Source of the DNA: Pikeienuella piscinae
GTDB taxonomy: Bacteria > Pseudomonadota > Alphaproteobacteria > Rhodobacterales > Rhodobacteraceae
NCBI RefSeq assembly: GCF_011044155.1
Contig: NZ_CP049056.1
Location: 744,001-808,000, forward strand
Direction of reading: 5' to 3'
Length of the DNA: 64,000 nt
The notes beneath the pieces are model-generated. The model ran no database searches. It was not told the DNA's origin and saw only the letters and a program-made list of their open reading frames with translations. Position numbers and translations under genes: made by a program. This document shows positions 37,648-47,104 of the stretch, in pieces (position 1 is the stretch's first letter; every line of letters begins with the position of its first letter).

Positions 37648-38001
37648 ACGCCGAAGCCGCCGGTTCATCCTGTATGTCGAGGTCGACTGGCGCCCACAAA
37701 TGCGATCGCGGCGCGCGCCTCGCGCCCGCGCCGTCGTTGCGGCCCTACGCATGACTCGGACATCATCAGGCCAGCGCGATCCGGCGGCCCCAAGAGTAGT
37801 CGCGCGCGATCTCCCCGCTACGCGTTTTCCCCTGGACGGCGATGACCAGAACTCCTTCCCCGCCGCGCACGATATCGGCGTCTCTGCAAGTGCGGCGGGG
37901 ATGCGGCCTTGTCTGGAGGGAATCGAACCCGCGCACCGGGCGAAACGCGTCACCGCGCGCCCGCCATCGATATCAGATGAACGGGACGGGAGCCCGAAAT
38001 C
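37648..38001. other. 354-bp gap with a coding-like fragment on the minus strand
   Basis: No convincing gene. On the minus strand from about 37890 to a TGA at 37766-37768 a stretch reads 'GGEGVLVIAVQGKTRSGEIA' and continues 'RDYSWGRRIALA', with codon usage like real genes here, but no start and no recognised family; it may be a gene remnant. A T-arm-like string (GGGAATCGAACCC, near 37918) has no tRNA around it. No promoter for the next gene was identified with confidence. Confidence 0.3.
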
Positions 38002-39171
38002 ATGAAGATCACCGAGATAGACGTCCGCGTCCTCCTCGCCCCGAACATGGACCCCACTCTGACCTCTTCGGCGCAGGACAGCCTGGTCGTGCTTGTCCAT
38101 ACGGATGAAGGGGTCGTCGGAATCGGAGAATCCGACGTCAATCCATGGATGGCCAAAGCCGCGATCCTGGCGCCCGGCACCCATACGATGGGCCTCTGCA
38201 TGCGCGACATGCTGATCGGGGCGGACCCTCTCGATATCGCCGGATTGTGGGATCGCCTCTACAAAGGTACGGCGATGAACGGGCGGCGCGGCGTGGTCGT
38301 CCATGCGATGGGCGCAATCGACATGGCGCTCTGGGATCTGAAGGGAAAGGCGCTGGGCAAACCCGTTCACGAGCTTCTCGGCGGGGCGGTGAAGCCCACG
38401 GTCACCCCTTACGCCTCGCTATTGCCCAAGGGCGACAGCTTCTCCTCCTATCGCGACGCGCTCGTGGAGTCCGCGCTCCGCGCGAAGGAGATCGGCTTTC
38501 GCGCGGTGAAGGCGGAGGTGCTCCTGAATGGCCCCTACGCCCATGAGGGCATGAGCGAAAGCTATGACCGTCATACGGATGTCGTCGCCGCGGTGCGCAA
38601 GGCGATCGGCCCGGACGTCACACTCATGGTCGATGTCGGATATCTCTGGCCCGACGCGGCCTCCTGCATCGAGATCGTTCGCGACTGGGCCGAGTTCGAC
38701 ATATTCTTCCTCGAAACGCCGGTCTGGTCCGACGATGTCGATGAATTGCGCAGGGTGCGTGAGGCTGCCCCGATGAAAGTGGCGGCCGGCGAATGGCTTG
38801 CGACGCGTTACGAGTTCAGGGAACTGATGGATGTCGGCGGCGTGCAGGTCGCGCAACCCGATGTGGGCCGGGTGGGCGGCCTCTCCGAGGCGCGGATCGT
38901 CTGCGACATGGCGGCGGAACGGGGCGTGACGATCGTTCCGCATTGCTGGAAGACCGGCGTTTCGCTCTCCGCGACTGCCCATCTGGCGTTCGCGACGCCG
39001 CATTGCGCTTTCATCGAATACCTGCCGCCCCAGCTCTGCCATGAAACCTTGCGCCGCGAACTCGTGGTCGAGGAACTGGACCTTGTCGACGGCCACATCC
39101 CGCTTCCGGTCAAGCCCGGACTGGGGTTCGAACTGAACGAGGATGCGCTGCGAGCATACGCCGTCGACTGA
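38002..39171 (+). CDS. enolase-superfamily enzyme (mandelate racemase/muconate lactonizing type)
   Basis: 389-aa member with an N-terminal capping domain (KITEIDVRVLLAP...) and a TIM barrel. 'FRAVKAEVLLNG' carries a Lys at the end of strand 2 in a K-x-E context; metal ligands are Asp in 'LMVDVGYLWPD', Glu in 'FFLETPVW' and Glu in 'VAAGEWLA'. 'AQPDVGRVGGLSEA' and 'IVPHCWKTG' give the Asp-His dyad of the mandelate racemase subgroup. Likely an acid-sugar dehydratase or a racemase. It follows the Opp-type transporter co-directionally, which suggests that it acts on the imported ligand. Confidence 0.85.
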   Translation: MKITEIDVRVLLAPNMDPTLTSSAQDSLVVLVHTDEGVVGIGESDVNPWMAKAAILAPGTHTMGLCMRDMLIGADPLDIAGLWDRLYKGTAMNGRRGVVVHAMGAIDMALWDLKGKALGKPVHELLGGAVKPTVTPYASLLPKGDSFSSYRDALVESALRAKEIGFRAVKAEVLLNGPYAHEGMSESYDRHTDVVAAVRKAIGPDVTLMVDVGYLWPDAASCIEIVRDWAEFDIFFLETPVWSDDVDELRRVREAAPMKVAAGEWLATRYEFRELMDVGGVQVAQPDVGRVGGLSEARIVCDMAAERGVTIVPHCWKTGVSLSATAHLAFATPHCAFIEYLPPQLCHETLRRELVVEELDLVDGHIPLPVKPGLGFELNEDALRAYAVD

Positions 39172-39361
39172 CCGTCGGCCGTGACATGCGGTTTCCGCAT
39201 CAGGGAATGGGCGTCGCCCCTGGCGGTGAATGGCGACGGAGACGAGAAGGCGCCGCTCCATTCTGCTTCCGCGCGAAGCAGGCTCTGGTCCAGAGAAACG
39301 AAACGCTGAAATGGCGGCGGCCCGGCTGAATCCCGGTCTGCTTCCGCCCCCGGACGCCCGT

Positions 39362-39751
39362 TCAGTTCAACGGCGCGACGCCGAGCGGCACGGCATATTG
39401 TCGGCACCAGATATAGACCTCGTCATACGCGGCGGGGTCCAGCCCCGGCGGGAGCTGGTATGTCTGCGCGCCCGCGTTGGCGCGAAGCGGCTCGAAATCC
39501 GTCGCCGCGACGAATTTCCCACCCCGCCCGAAGCCGACCCGCGCGTCCGGCGCACCGTCGAAGCTGAAATTCTCGCCAAGGCGAAGCTCATGCCCCGTCT
39601 CGGTATGCGCGATCTCGACCTCGCCGGCGGCGATGTGACCGGAAACACCTGAAAAGACGCCTGAGCGGCCGGGCTCCGCCATCACGCTTTCGGCGCCGAA
39701 GAAAACGACCGAAACGGCGACGACACCGGAGGACAATGCAAAGCGGCGCAT
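39362..39751 (-). CDS. exported DM13-domain protein
   Basis: 129 aa: signal peptide MRRFALSSGVVAVSVVFFGAESVMA, then a single DM13 domain ('GHIAAGEVEIAHTETGHELRLGE', 'PDARVGFGRGG', 'AGAQTYQLPPGLDPAAYDEVYIWCRQYAVPLGVAPL'). The conserved Cys in 'YIWC' has been proposed to take part in redox chemistry in this family. Start set at MRRF, which gives a proper signal peptide; an ATG 126 bp upstream is unlikely. The 39172-39361 interval on its 3' side holds nothing recognisable. Confidence 0.78.
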   Translation of the reverse strand: MRRFALSSGVVAVSVVFFGAESVMAEPGRSGVFSGVSGHIAAGEVEIAHTETGHELRLGENFSFDGAPDARVGFGRGGKFVAATDFEPLRANAGAQTYQLPPGLDPAAYDEVYIWCRQYAVPLGVAPLN

Positions 39752-39959
39752 CCTGAAATTCCTTTCATCGCGACCCCGGGGGCGACCAGGATACACTTGC
39801 GGCCGGGCACACAGAAGCCTGGGCGCCGGTTTCGTGAACGCGCCGGATCGTTCTGGGATCACCTGATCGATGGCCATATCTTGCGGCGAGCGACGCCCCC
39901 TACCCTTCCTCTCGCGGCGTCCCTATACTGGCGCCGCAAGAGCGAAGCGGGGGATCAAG

Positions 39960-40427
39960 ATGCGCTGTCCATTCTGCGGCGACACGGAAACTCAGGTCAA
40001 GGACAGCCGCCCGGCGGAGGATCATGTCACGATCCGGCGGCGGCGGCTCTGCCCGGCCTGCGGCGGCCGTTTCACCACCTATGAGCGCGTTCAGCTCCGC
40101 GATCTCACGGTCCTGAAGAAGAACGGGCGGCGCGAGGATTTCGACCGGGACAAGCTCACCCGCTCTATCCGCATCGCCCTCCAGAAGCGTCCGATCGAGC
40201 CGGAGCGCATCGACCAGATGATCTCCGGAATCGTGCGGCGGCTGGAAAGCACGGGCGAGAGCGACGTGCGCTCGGAGGCGATCGGCGAGATCGTGATGGA
40301 GAGCCTCGCGCGGATCGACACCGTCGCCTATGTCCGCTTCGCGAGCGTCTACAAGAACTTTCAGGAGGCCGACGATTTCGAGGATTTCGTCGCCGAGTTA
40401 CGCCCGCCAGTGGTGAAAGAAAGCTGA
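39960..40427 (+). CDS. nrdR: transcriptional repressor NrdR
   Basis: 155-aa repressor of ribonucleotide reductase genes. Zinc ribbon: '[18 protein letters not shown]' and '[19 protein letters not shown]' (four Cys), then an ATP-cone domain ('[28 protein letters not shown]'). Start at ATG 39960, where the protein begins MRCPFC as usual. TATACT at 39924-39929 is a likely -10. RibD follows after 1 bp, the common alphaproteobacterial pair. Confidence 0.96.
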   Translation: MRCPFCGDTETQVKDSRPAEDHVTIRRRRLCPACGGRFTTYERVQLRDLTVLKKNGRREDFDRDKLTRSIRIALQKRPIEPERIDQMISGIVRRLESTGESDVRSEAIGEIVMESLARIDTVAYVRFASVYKNFQEADDFEDFVAELRPPVVKES

Positions 40428-40428
40428 G

Positions 40429-41544
40429 ATGACGCAGGCGCGCGGCGAGGACCGGCGCTGGATGGCGGCGGCGATCGCGCTCGCACGGCGCGGAGTCGGC
40501 CGGGTCTGGCCCAATCCAGCCGTCGGCTGCGTTATCGTGTCAGGCGGACGCGTGGTCGGTCGCGGCTGGACGCAGCCCGGCGGACGCCCGCATGCGGAGG
40601 CGATGGCGCTGGCGGCGGCGGAGTCGCTCTCGCCCGGCGCGGCGCGGGGCGCGACCGTTTATGTCAGTTTGGAGCCCTGCGCGCATTTCGGCCGCACGCC
40701 ACCCTGCGCCGACGCGCTCATCGCCGCCGGCGTGGCCCGTGTCGTCGCGCCGATGGAGGACCCGGACCCACGCGTCTCGGGCGGCGGCTTCGCCCGGCTC
40801 CGCGCCGCCGGACTCGCTGTGGAGACCGGACTGATGGCGGCCGAAGCCGCTTCGGTGAACGCCGGCTTCCTCATGCGTCAGCGCGCGCGCCGCCCCTTTC
40901 TCACGCTGAAACTGGCGGCGACGCTTGACGGACGAATCGCGACCGCCTCCGGCGAAAGCCGCTGGATCACCGGCCCCGCCGCGCGCGCTCGGGTTCATCT
41001 GCTGCGCGCACGCAATGACGGCGTGCTCGTGGGCGCCGCGACCGCCCGCGCCGACGATCCGGCGCTCGACATCCGCATCCCGGGGCTACAGGACCACGCG
41101 CCGCTCCGGCTGGTGATCGACGCCGCGCTCACGCTCCCGCCAACGCTGAAGCTCGCGGCGCCCTCTCAAGCGGCGATGGCGTGGCGTCTCCACGATCGGA
41201 ACATCGCCGGAGCCGCCGCCGATTGGGGCGAACCGGTCGCGATCGCGCCGGGGACAGACGGTCGGCTCGACCTTCACGACATGATGGCGGTCCTCGGCGC
41301 ACGCGGACTGACGCGCGTCCTGTGCGAGGGCGGTGGACGCCTGGGCGCGGCGCTGCTTCGCGCCGGTCTCGTCGATGAAATGGTCTGGTTCTCGGCCGGC
41401 GCCGCGATCGGCGCCGAGGGCGCGCCAGCCCTCGGGCCACTCGGTCTCGCGCATCTCGCCGGCGCGCCACGCTTCGATCCCGTTCACCATGAACGGCTCG
41501 GCAAGGACCTGATGTCGGTCTGGCGGCCCCGGCGCGAGACGTAG
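40429..41544 (+). CDS. ribD: bifunctional riboflavin deaminase/reductase RibD
   Basis: 371 aa. The N-terminal deaminase domain has the zinc motif 'PHAEAMAL' and 'SLEPCAHFGRTPPCADAL'; the C-terminal reductase domain begins near 'PFLTLKLAATLDGRIATASGESRWITG' and includes 'VLCEGGGRLGAALL'. It catalyses the second and third steps of riboflavin synthesis. Located 1 bp after nrdR. The ribE, ribBA and ribH genes that often follow in alphaproteobacteria are absent; a convergent export-lipoprotein gene comes next. Confidence 0.95.
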   Translation: MTQARGEDRRWMAAAIALARRGVGRVWPNPAVGCVIVSGGRVVGRGWTQPGGRPHAEAMALAAAESLSPGAARGATVYVSLEPCAHFGRTPPCADALIAAGVARVVAPMEDPDPRVSGGGFARLRAAGLAVETGLMAAEAASVNAGFLMRQRARRPFLTLKLAATLDGRIATASGESRWITGPAARARVHLLRARNDGVLVGAATARADDPALDIRIPGLQDHAPLRLVIDAALTLPPTLKLAAPSQAAMAWRLHDRNIAGAAADWGEPVAIAPGTDGRLDLHDMMAVLGARGLTRVLCEGGGRLGAALLRAGLVDEMVWFSAGAAIGAEGAPALGPLGLAHLAGAPRFDPVHHERLGKDLMSVWRPRRET

Positions 41545-41582
41545 CGCGCGGACCCGCCCCGGGCCGGGCCCCGGGTGCGCGC
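41544..41582. terminator. bidirectional hairpin between convergent genes
   Basis: GCGCGC-gg-ACCCG pairs with CGGGT-GCGCGC (11 pairs, 2-nt bulge) around a GC-rich loop, filling the 48 bp between the ribD stop and the stop of the convergent lipoprotein gene. No T-run on either side. Confidence 0.4.
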
Positions 41583-41592
41583 CCTCTCAGCC

Positions 41593-42732
41593 TCAGTTTG
41601 CGATTCTGGCGACGCTGGCCGCGCTGCCGGTGAAGCCGACGACCGAGGCGATGGATCCCGCGACCTTGGAGAAGCGGGTGAAGGGCGCATCGGTCACATA
41701 GAGGATGTCGCCGTCGCGCATCAGCATCTGATCGGCGAGGAACATGCCCGACCCTTCGGTGAGGTCGATCAGATAGGCGATGTTCCGCGTCTGGTCGACC
41801 GGCGCCTTTTCCGAGACCCGCACAGCGATCTCCGGCCGCTCGACCCGGAAGATGAAGACGCCGGAGGGATCGGAGGCGCTGGTCTGCAACCCGCCGACCA
41901 GCGCGATCGCCTCTAGGACGGTGAGATCGCGGGTCGGGAACGCGACGCGCGACTGGCCGATGGCGCCGAGCGAGAGGAAATTCCGCCGATCCTTGTTGAG
42001 GAAGATCACGTCGCCAGCGCGGACCGGCACGTCGAAATCGGGGTTCTGAAACAGATCCTCCATCCAGATCGAACCTTCGACCCCGCCGCGCCGCAGCGTG
42101 ACGCGCACCGCCTCCGGGTCCGGCACCGCGAAACCGGTCTTGGCGAGAAGGCTGAGGAGGCTCTTTGTCGTGCGCTCGATCGGCACGACGGTGTTCGCGC
42201 CCGCCGTTCCGGTGATGGTGATGGATTTCGAATCGCCGGTCTTCCGCCGAACCTCAACCTGCGGGTCGAGCGTCTTGTCGGCGAGCAACTCGCGGATATG
42301 CCCGCGAAGCCCGTCAGCGGTGCGCCCGGCGGCGCGGACATTGCCGACATAGGGCAGGTAGATGTTCCCGCTCTCCTCGATCTCCGCGACGAGTTGGGTC
42401 GCGCCGCCGATCGGAGAGAAGAGCCCGTTTTCGCCCCGCTCCCAAACCGTGATCTGCACGACGTCGCCCACGCCGAGCACCGCGGTGCGCTCGGGCTGCG
42501 CGTCGATCAGGTTCATCGAAAAGCCGAGCGGCTCCGCGATATTGACGGCGGAGACGACCTCGGGCGTGACGCGGATCAGGTCGAACCCAGGATCGACGCC
42601 ATCCTCGCGCTCCTGGCTGTAGCGGAGATCCTCGTAATAGGGACCGGTGCGCGGCAGGCCGCAGGCCGCGACCGTCGCGGCGAGAACCAAAAGGGCGGCG
42701 CCACGCGCCGCACTGCTCAACCGTACTCCCAT
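41593..42732 (-). CDS. Wza-like polysaccharide export lipoprotein
   Basis: 379-aa outer-membrane lipoprotein: signal with lipobox 'TVAACG' (Cys near residue 24). A poly_export domain follows ('[15 protein letters not shown]', '[23 protein letters not shown]') and then SLBB-type repeats ('[15 protein letters not shown]', '[26 protein letters not shown]', '[10 protein letters not shown]', '[13 protein letters not shown]'). No other capsule or exopolysaccharide genes are adjacent, so it may be an orphan exporter component or act with a distant locus. Confidence 0.85.
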   Translation of the reverse strand: MGVRLSSAARGAALLVLAATVAACGLPRTGPYYEDLRYSQEREDGVDPGFDLIRVTPEVVSAVNIAEPLGFSMNLIDAQPERTAVLGVGDVVQITVWERGENGLFSPIGGATQLVAEIEESGNIYLPYVGNVRAAGRTADGLRGHIRELLADKTLDPQVEVRRKTGDSKSITITGTAGANTVVPIERTTKSLLSLLAKTGFAVPDPEAVRVTLRRGGVEGSIWMEDLFQNPDFDVPVRAGDVIFLNKDRRNFLSLGAIGQSRVAFPTRDLTVLEAIALVGGLQTSASDPSGVFIFRVERPEIAVRVSEKAPVDQTRNIAYLIDLTEGSGMFLADQMLMRDGDILYVTDAPFTRFSKVAGSIASVVGFTGSAASVARIAN

Positions 42733-42930
42733 GCCCTCTACCCCTCGTCACGTTCTGGCCGTCGGCTTACGGCTCCCGACTTGGGCGCGACGCTATCGCA
42801 GAATTTCCGCGCGCGCCAGTTCAGAGCGTTGATTTGTTCGGGGCGCGCCGACGCTGTGACCGATGGGACTCAGACCCGCGCGGCCGAGCTTTCACTTGCA
42901 CGACGCGGGTGGCGCGGACATGGTTTTCGC

Positions 42931-43938
42931 ATGGGTGGGTTCGAACCGTATGATTTGAAGGCTCCGGCGCTCGGTCGGTTCATCGCGCGCGCATTTGTGA
43001 CATTGGGCGTTGTTCGGCCAAACGACGACGAAAAGAAATCGACTGAGTATGTCGTTTGGCTAAAGCGCATCGCGTGGTTGCTTTCGCCGCTCTGGCTCGC
43101 GCTTTTCATCCTGATCCTTTGGGCGCTTTACACACTCGCCACGACCGAGTTTTCGGTGCTCAGCCCTACCGACAAACGCTGGCACATCCTCGCCATCGCC
43201 GCGATGATCGCCTCACTCGGAGGATTGTTCAGCGCACCGCTTGCGGTGTTCAAGGTGCAGGTGAACGAGCGCCAGACGAAAGCCATAGAGGCGCAGCGCT
43301 ATGTGGCCGAGCAGGGCCACATCACCGACCGGATCACCAAGGCCGTCGAGCAACTCGGCGCGGAGAAAACCGTCTATGTCGACGGCCAGCCCGCGACCCG
43401 ACCGAATCTGGAGGTGCGCCTCGGCGCGATCTACGCGCTGGAGCGGATCGCGCAGGACAGCGAGCGCGATCATATCCCGATCATGGAGACGCTTTCCGCC
43501 TATGTGCGGCAGAACATCAGCGACGGCCCGGCGAAGGCGTTTCCGCTCGGGGCGTATCCGGAGCGCGACGAGGACGCCGACGAAGCGGCGGAGACGTTGC
43601 GGCACGAGATGATCACCGCGCGGCGTGAAAACTGGCGCGAATGGTTCGAAAGCCTCGGCCCGGTCCGCCGCCCGCGCGACGACGTGGCGGCGGTGCTGAA
43701 GGTCTTCGCCCGTCGCACCGATGCGCGGCGCGCGCACGAATTGGCGACCAAGCCAGAGTTTCACATCGACCTCAGCCACGCCAATCTGCAACGCGTCAAT
43801 CTTGCTGGCGCTGACCTGAAGCGGACGGACCTCAGCAGGGCGGAGATGGAGGGGGCGGACCTCGGCGGGGCCGTGTTAAAATCCGCGCACCTGACCAGCT
43901 TGTCAGGTGCGCGGATTTTACCGAAACGAAAAACATGA
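42931..43938 (+). CDS. membrane protein with short pentapeptide-repeat C-terminus
   Basis: About 335 aa. Two predicted helices ('[20 protein letters not shown]' and '[22 protein letters not shown]') precede a charged cytoplasmic region that includes '[30 protein letters not shown]' and '[32 protein letters not shown]', a signature of pentapeptide-repeat membrane proteins. The repeat domain ('[23 protein letters not shown]' onward) has only about nine repeats and ends over a 19-bp hairpin, so it may be truncated. The 5' part is less GC-biased than its neighbours. Start uncertain; no good ribosome site. Confidence 0.7.
   Translation: MGGFEPYDLKAPALGRFIARAFVTLGVVRPNDDEKKSTEYVVWLKRIAWLLSPLWLALFILILWALYTLATTEFSVLSPTDKRWHILAIAAMIASLGGLFSAPLAVFKVQVNERQTKAIEAQRYVAEQGHITDRITKAVEQLGAEKTVYVDGQPATRPNLEVRLGAIYALERIAQDSERDHIPIMETLSAYVRQNISDGPAKAFPLGAYPERDEDADEAAETLRHEMITARRENWREWFESLGPVRRPRDDVAAVLKVFARRTDARRAHELATKPEFHIDLSHANLQRVNLAGADLKRTDLSRAEMEGADLGGAVLKSAHLTSLSGARILPKRKT
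43877..43920. terminator. perfect 19-bp stem-loop flanked by A/T tracts
   Basis: TAAAATCCGCGCACCTGAC and its exact reverse complement are separated by CAGCTT. The GC core with A4 before and T4 after is the form of a bidirectional intrinsic terminator. It lies inside the last 21 codons of the pentapeptide-repeat reading frame. Confidence 0.7.
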
Positions 43939-44111
43939 CACACGTTCACGTCAATACAATCTTTGGCGATCCGGCGACGAAACTGCCCGAAGGCCTGCGT
44001 CCCGCAGACCACTGGGCGAAGGAACCGCTCAAGAGCCCTTTGGACCCGGACCCCGAATACGACGCCTGGATCGCCGCCGGGGCGCCGCCGGGCAAACCCG
44101 TGGCGGGGTAG
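43935..44111 (+). CDS. 58-aa hypothetical protein
   Basis: [16 protein letters not shown]..., ending [10 protein letters not shown]: an acidic, Pro-rich short protein with no signal or membrane segment ('[21 protein letters not shown]'). The ATG overlaps the stop of the pentapeptide-repeat gene (ATGA) but follows a probable terminator and lacks a clear ribosome site. Codon usage is consistent with coding. Unknown function; could be spurious. Confidence 0.4.
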   Translation: MTHVHVNTIFGDPATKLPEGLRPADHWAKEPLKSPLDPDPEYDAWIAAGAPPGKPVAG

Positions 44112-44117
44112 CGCGCT

Positions 44118-44189
44118 GTCCCGGACTTGATCCGGGACCCCGAGCGGCGGCGCGCGGCGGAGCGGGGTCCCGGCTCGGGGGCCGGGACC
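44118..44189. repeat. pair of REP-like palindromes
   Basis: Two short palindromes: GTCCCGGA-N5-TCCGGGAC (44118-44138) and GGTCCCGG-N8-CCGGGACC (44166-44189), lying between the 58-aa ORF and serS. Both share a GTCCCGG core, a form common to dispersed palindromic repeats in alphaproteobacterial intergenic DNA. Confidence 0.5.
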
Positions 44190-44257
44190 GCTAGGGGGAT
44201 GGAAACCTGCGCCGCGCTTGTGCATAAACCGGCCCGACAAGAGCAAAGGGCCGCGCC

Positions 44258-45550
44258 ATGCATGACATTCGCCTCATCCGCGACGATCCCGCCGCTTTCG
44301 ACGCCGCGCTGGCGCGGCGGGGGCTGGCGGCGCAGGCGGACGCAATTCTCGCCATCGACGCCGCCCGGCGGGCGAGGATCGCGGCGGCGGAAGGGGCGCT
44401 GGCGGAGCGGAACGCGGCCTCGAAACTCGTGGGCGCGGCGAGGGCGAAGGGCGACGAGGCGGAATTCGAGCGGCTCCGCGCGCTGGTCGCGGCCAAGAAG
44501 GCGGAGATCGCGACCCTGGAGGAGGAGGCGAAGGCGGAGGATGCGCGCCTCACCGACGCGCTGATGGCGTTGCCCAACCTGCCCCTCGAATCCATTCCCG
44601 ACGGCGCGGACGAGAGCGGCAATGTCGAGGTGTCGCGCAAGGGCGCGCCGCGCGACTATCCCTTTAAGCCGAAGGAGCATTTCGAGATTGGCGAGGCCAT
44701 GGGCCTCATGGATTTCGAGACCGCCGCCAAGCTTTCCGGCAGCCGTTTCGTGGTTCTGAGCGGCGCGCTGATCCGGCTGCATCGGGCGCTTTCGCAGTTC
44801 ATGATCGACCGCCATGTCGACGAGAACGGCCTGACGGAGACCTGGACGCCGGTTCTGGTGCGCGACGAGGCGATGCTCGGCACCGGGCAGTTGCCGAAAT
44901 TCGCCGAGGACAGCTATCGCACTGAGAACGGTTGGTGGCTGATCCCGACCGCGGAGGTGACGCTGACCAATACGGTGGCGGGCGAGATCCTCGACGAGAG
45001 CGCCCTCCCCCGCCGCATGGTCGCGCACACGCAGTGCTTTCGCTCCGAGGCGGGCAGCGCCGGGAAGGATACGCGCGGGATGCTGCGCCAGCACCAGTTC
45101 GAAAAGGTGGAGATGGTCTCGATTGTCAGGCCGGAGGACGGCGAGGCGGAGCTGGAGCGGATGCGCGGCTGCGCCGAAGGCGTGCTGGACGCGCTGGAGA
45201 TCCCCTATCGCACCGTCGTCCTCTGCGCCGGCGACATGGGGTTCGGGGCGCGGAAGACCTACGATATCGAGGTCTGGCTGCCGGGGCAGAACGCTTACCG
45301 GGAGATTTCCTCCTGCTCATGGTGCGGGGATTTTCAGGCCCGGCGGATGAACGCGCGCTTCCGGCGCGGCGCGGAAGGCAAGCCCGAATTCGTCCATACG
45401 CTCAACGGCTCCGGCCTCGCGGTCGGGCGGGCGCTGATCGCGGTGATTGAGACCTGGCAGGAGGCGGATGGCGGCGTGACGATCCCCCGGCCGCTCCGCC
45501 GCTACATGCGCGATGCGGAGCGGATCGGGCCGGACGGGACGCTGGCGTAA
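44258..45550 (+). CDS. serS: serine--tRNA ligase
   Basis: 430-aa class II synthetase. The N-terminal long coiled-coil arm (about residues 28-100, '[23 protein letters not shown]') contacts the tRNA-Ser variable arm. The core contains motif 2 ('[26 protein letters not shown]') and motif 3 ('[20 protein letters not shown]'), and '[11 protein letters not shown]' of the active-site entrance. Length and order are normal. AAAGGG precedes the ATG. Confidence 0.97.
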   Translation: MHDIRLIRDDPAAFDAALARRGLAAQADAILAIDAARRARIAAAEGALAERNAASKLVGAARAKGDEAEFERLRALVAAKKAEIATLEEEAKAEDARLTDALMALPNLPLESIPDGADESGNVEVSRKGAPRDYPFKPKEHFEIGEAMGLMDFETAAKLSGSRFVVLSGALIRLHRALSQFMIDRHVDENGLTETWTPVLVRDEAMLGTGQLPKFAEDSYRTENGWWLIPTAEVTLTNTVAGEILDESALPRRMVAHTQCFRSEAGSAGKDTRGMLRQHQFEKVEMVSIVRPEDGEAELERMRGCAEGVLDALEIPYRTVVLCAGDMGFGARKTYDIEVWLPGQNAYREISSCSWCGDFQARRMNARFRRGAEGKPEFVHTLNGSGLAVGRALIAVIETWQEADGGVTIPRPLRRYMRDAERIGPDGTLA

Positions 45551-45666
45551 CCCGCACCTGATCGCGGTTCCAGCCCTGATGGGGCGACGGAGCGCGGAAC
45601 GCGGTGGACGCGCCTCGCCTCTGGCCTTACATCATGGCCGATAGAGGGGCCGGGAACGGGGCGGGC

Positions 45667-46443
45667 ATGCGCATTCTCATCGTGAACGACGACGGCATCA
45701 ACGGGCCAGGGCTGAAGGTGGCGGAAGAGATCGCCGTCGAGGTGGCGGGTCCGTCAGGCGAGATCTGGGTGGTCGCGCCGGAGACCGAGCGATCGGGCGC
45801 GTCGCACTGCGTCTCCTACACCGCGCCGATGCGGGTCACGCAGCTTGAAGAGCGGCGCTTCTGCATCGAGGGGCACCCGGCCGACTGCGCCATCGCCGGT
45901 ATCGTCAAGCTGCTCCCCGAACGGCCCGACCTGGTGCTTTCGGGCGTGAACCGGGGGCATAACGTCGCCGAGGATGCGGTCTATTCCGGCACGGTCGCCG
46001 GCGCGAAGGAGGGCGCGATCCAGGACGTGCGCTCAATTGCGCTCAGTCAGTTCTTCGCCGCCGGCCTCGACGCGCCGGAGGATCTCTTCGCCGCCGCCCG
46101 CGCCCACGGCGCCGCGACCGTCAGAAGGGTTCTGGCGCTCCCCACCGGACCCGACGTCTTCTACAACGTCAATTTCCCGGCGCGCGCCGCCGACGAAGTG
46201 AAGGGCTTCCGCCTGGCCCCGCAGGGCCGTCGCGGCGGCGCCTTCGAGGTGCAGGAGACCATCGCCCCCAACCAGCGGCGCTATTTCTGGCTGAAACACG
46301 GCGGGCGCAACGTCGAGGCGGCGGCGGACGCCGACTGCACGCTCTGCGCCAACGGCTGGATCACCGCGACGCCGATGCGTCCCGACCTGACCGACCACGC
46401 ATTGCTGGCCGAAGCGATGGCCGCGCATGAGGCGGCTGAATGA
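45667..46443 (+). CDS. surE: 5'/3'-nucleotidase SurE
   Basis: 258-aa metal-dependent nucleotidase. '[16 protein letters not shown]' provides the Asp-Asp metal ligands, '[15 protein letters not shown]' the Ser/His region, and '[27 protein letters not shown]' the conserved Asn and catalytic loop. The start at 45667 puts MRILI first; a GTG 63 bp upstream is not needed. First gene of surE-pcm-nlpD, with a 4-bp overlap into pcm. Confidence 0.95.
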   Translation: MRILIVNDDGINGPGLKVAEEIAVEVAGPSGEIWVVAPETERSGASHCVSYTAPMRVTQLEERRFCIEGHPADCAIAGIVKLLPERPDLVLSGVNRGHNVAEDAVYSGTVAGAKEGAIQDVRSIALSQFFAAGLDAPEDLFAAARAHGAATVRRVLALPTGPDVFYNVNFPARAADEVKGFRLAPQGRRGGAFEVQETIAPNQRRYFWLKHGGRNVEAAADADCTLCANGWITATPMRPDLTDHALLAEAMAAHEAAE

Positions 46444-47102
46444 CGCTCACCGCCGAAGAGCGGACCGAAGGCATGATGCGGCTGGTCTTTGCGTTGCGTT
46501 CAAAAGGGATCATCGACGCGCGCATTCTGGACGCGATCGAAAAGACCCCGCGCGAGTTCTTTCTCGACCGCGCGTTTCAGGACCGCGCGTTCGAGGATAT
46601 TCCGCTGCCGATCGCCTGCGGGCAGACGATCTCGCAGCCCTCCGTCGTCGGGCTGATGACCGGCGCGCTTCAGGTGACGTCGCGCTGCAAGGTGCTGGAG
46701 GTCGGCGCCGGCTCCGGTTATCAGGCGGCGGTGCTCGCCCGTCTCGCGCGGCGGGTCTACGCGATCGAACGGCACCGGCCGCTCGCGCGGCAGGCGCGGG
46801 CGCGGATCGAGGCGCTGGCGCTCTCAACCGTATCGATCATGACCGGCGACGGCGCGCTCGGTTGGCCGGAACAGGCGCCCTTCGACCGCATCCTCGTCAC
46901 CGCGGCGGCGGAGGACCCTCCGCGCGTTCTGCTTGACCAGTTGCGCGTCGGCGGCATCATGGTGCTGCCGGTCGGGCAGTCGGATGAAATGCAGCAACTG
47001 ATCAGGATATCGAAGACCGAGGCGGGACTGGACTATCAGGAACTGGCGGATGTGCGTTTCGTACCCCTTCTGTCTGATATAGCGAAGGATGAAGGAGATT
47101 AA
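46440..47102 (+). CDS. pcm: protein-L-isoaspartate O-methyltransferase
   Basis: 220-aa SAM-dependent repair methyltransferase that starts conversion of isoaspartyl residues back to Asp. '[22 protein letters not shown]' is the family signature, '[18 protein letters not shown]' the SAM-binding motif I, and '[21 protein letters not shown]' follows. Overlaps surE by ATGA, and nlpD starts 2 bp after its stop. Confidence 0.95.
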   Translation: MTLTAEERTEGMMRLVFALRSKGIIDARILDAIEKTPREFFLDRAFQDRAFEDIPLPIACGQTISQPSVVGLMTGALQVTSRCKVLEVGAGSGYQAAVLARLARRVYAIERHRPLARQARARIEALALSTVSIMTGDGALGWPEQAPFDRILVTAAAEDPPRVLLDQLRVGGIMVLPVGQSDEMQQLIRISKTEAGLDYQELADVRFVPLLSDIAKDEGD

Positions 47103-47104
47103 CC

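Noticed and set aside
37916-37932. tRNA T-arm-like sequence (GGGAATCGAACCC) on the minus strand
   Set aside because: No acceptor, D- or anticodon arm can be built around it, and there is no mobile element beside it to support a tRNA-derived att site.
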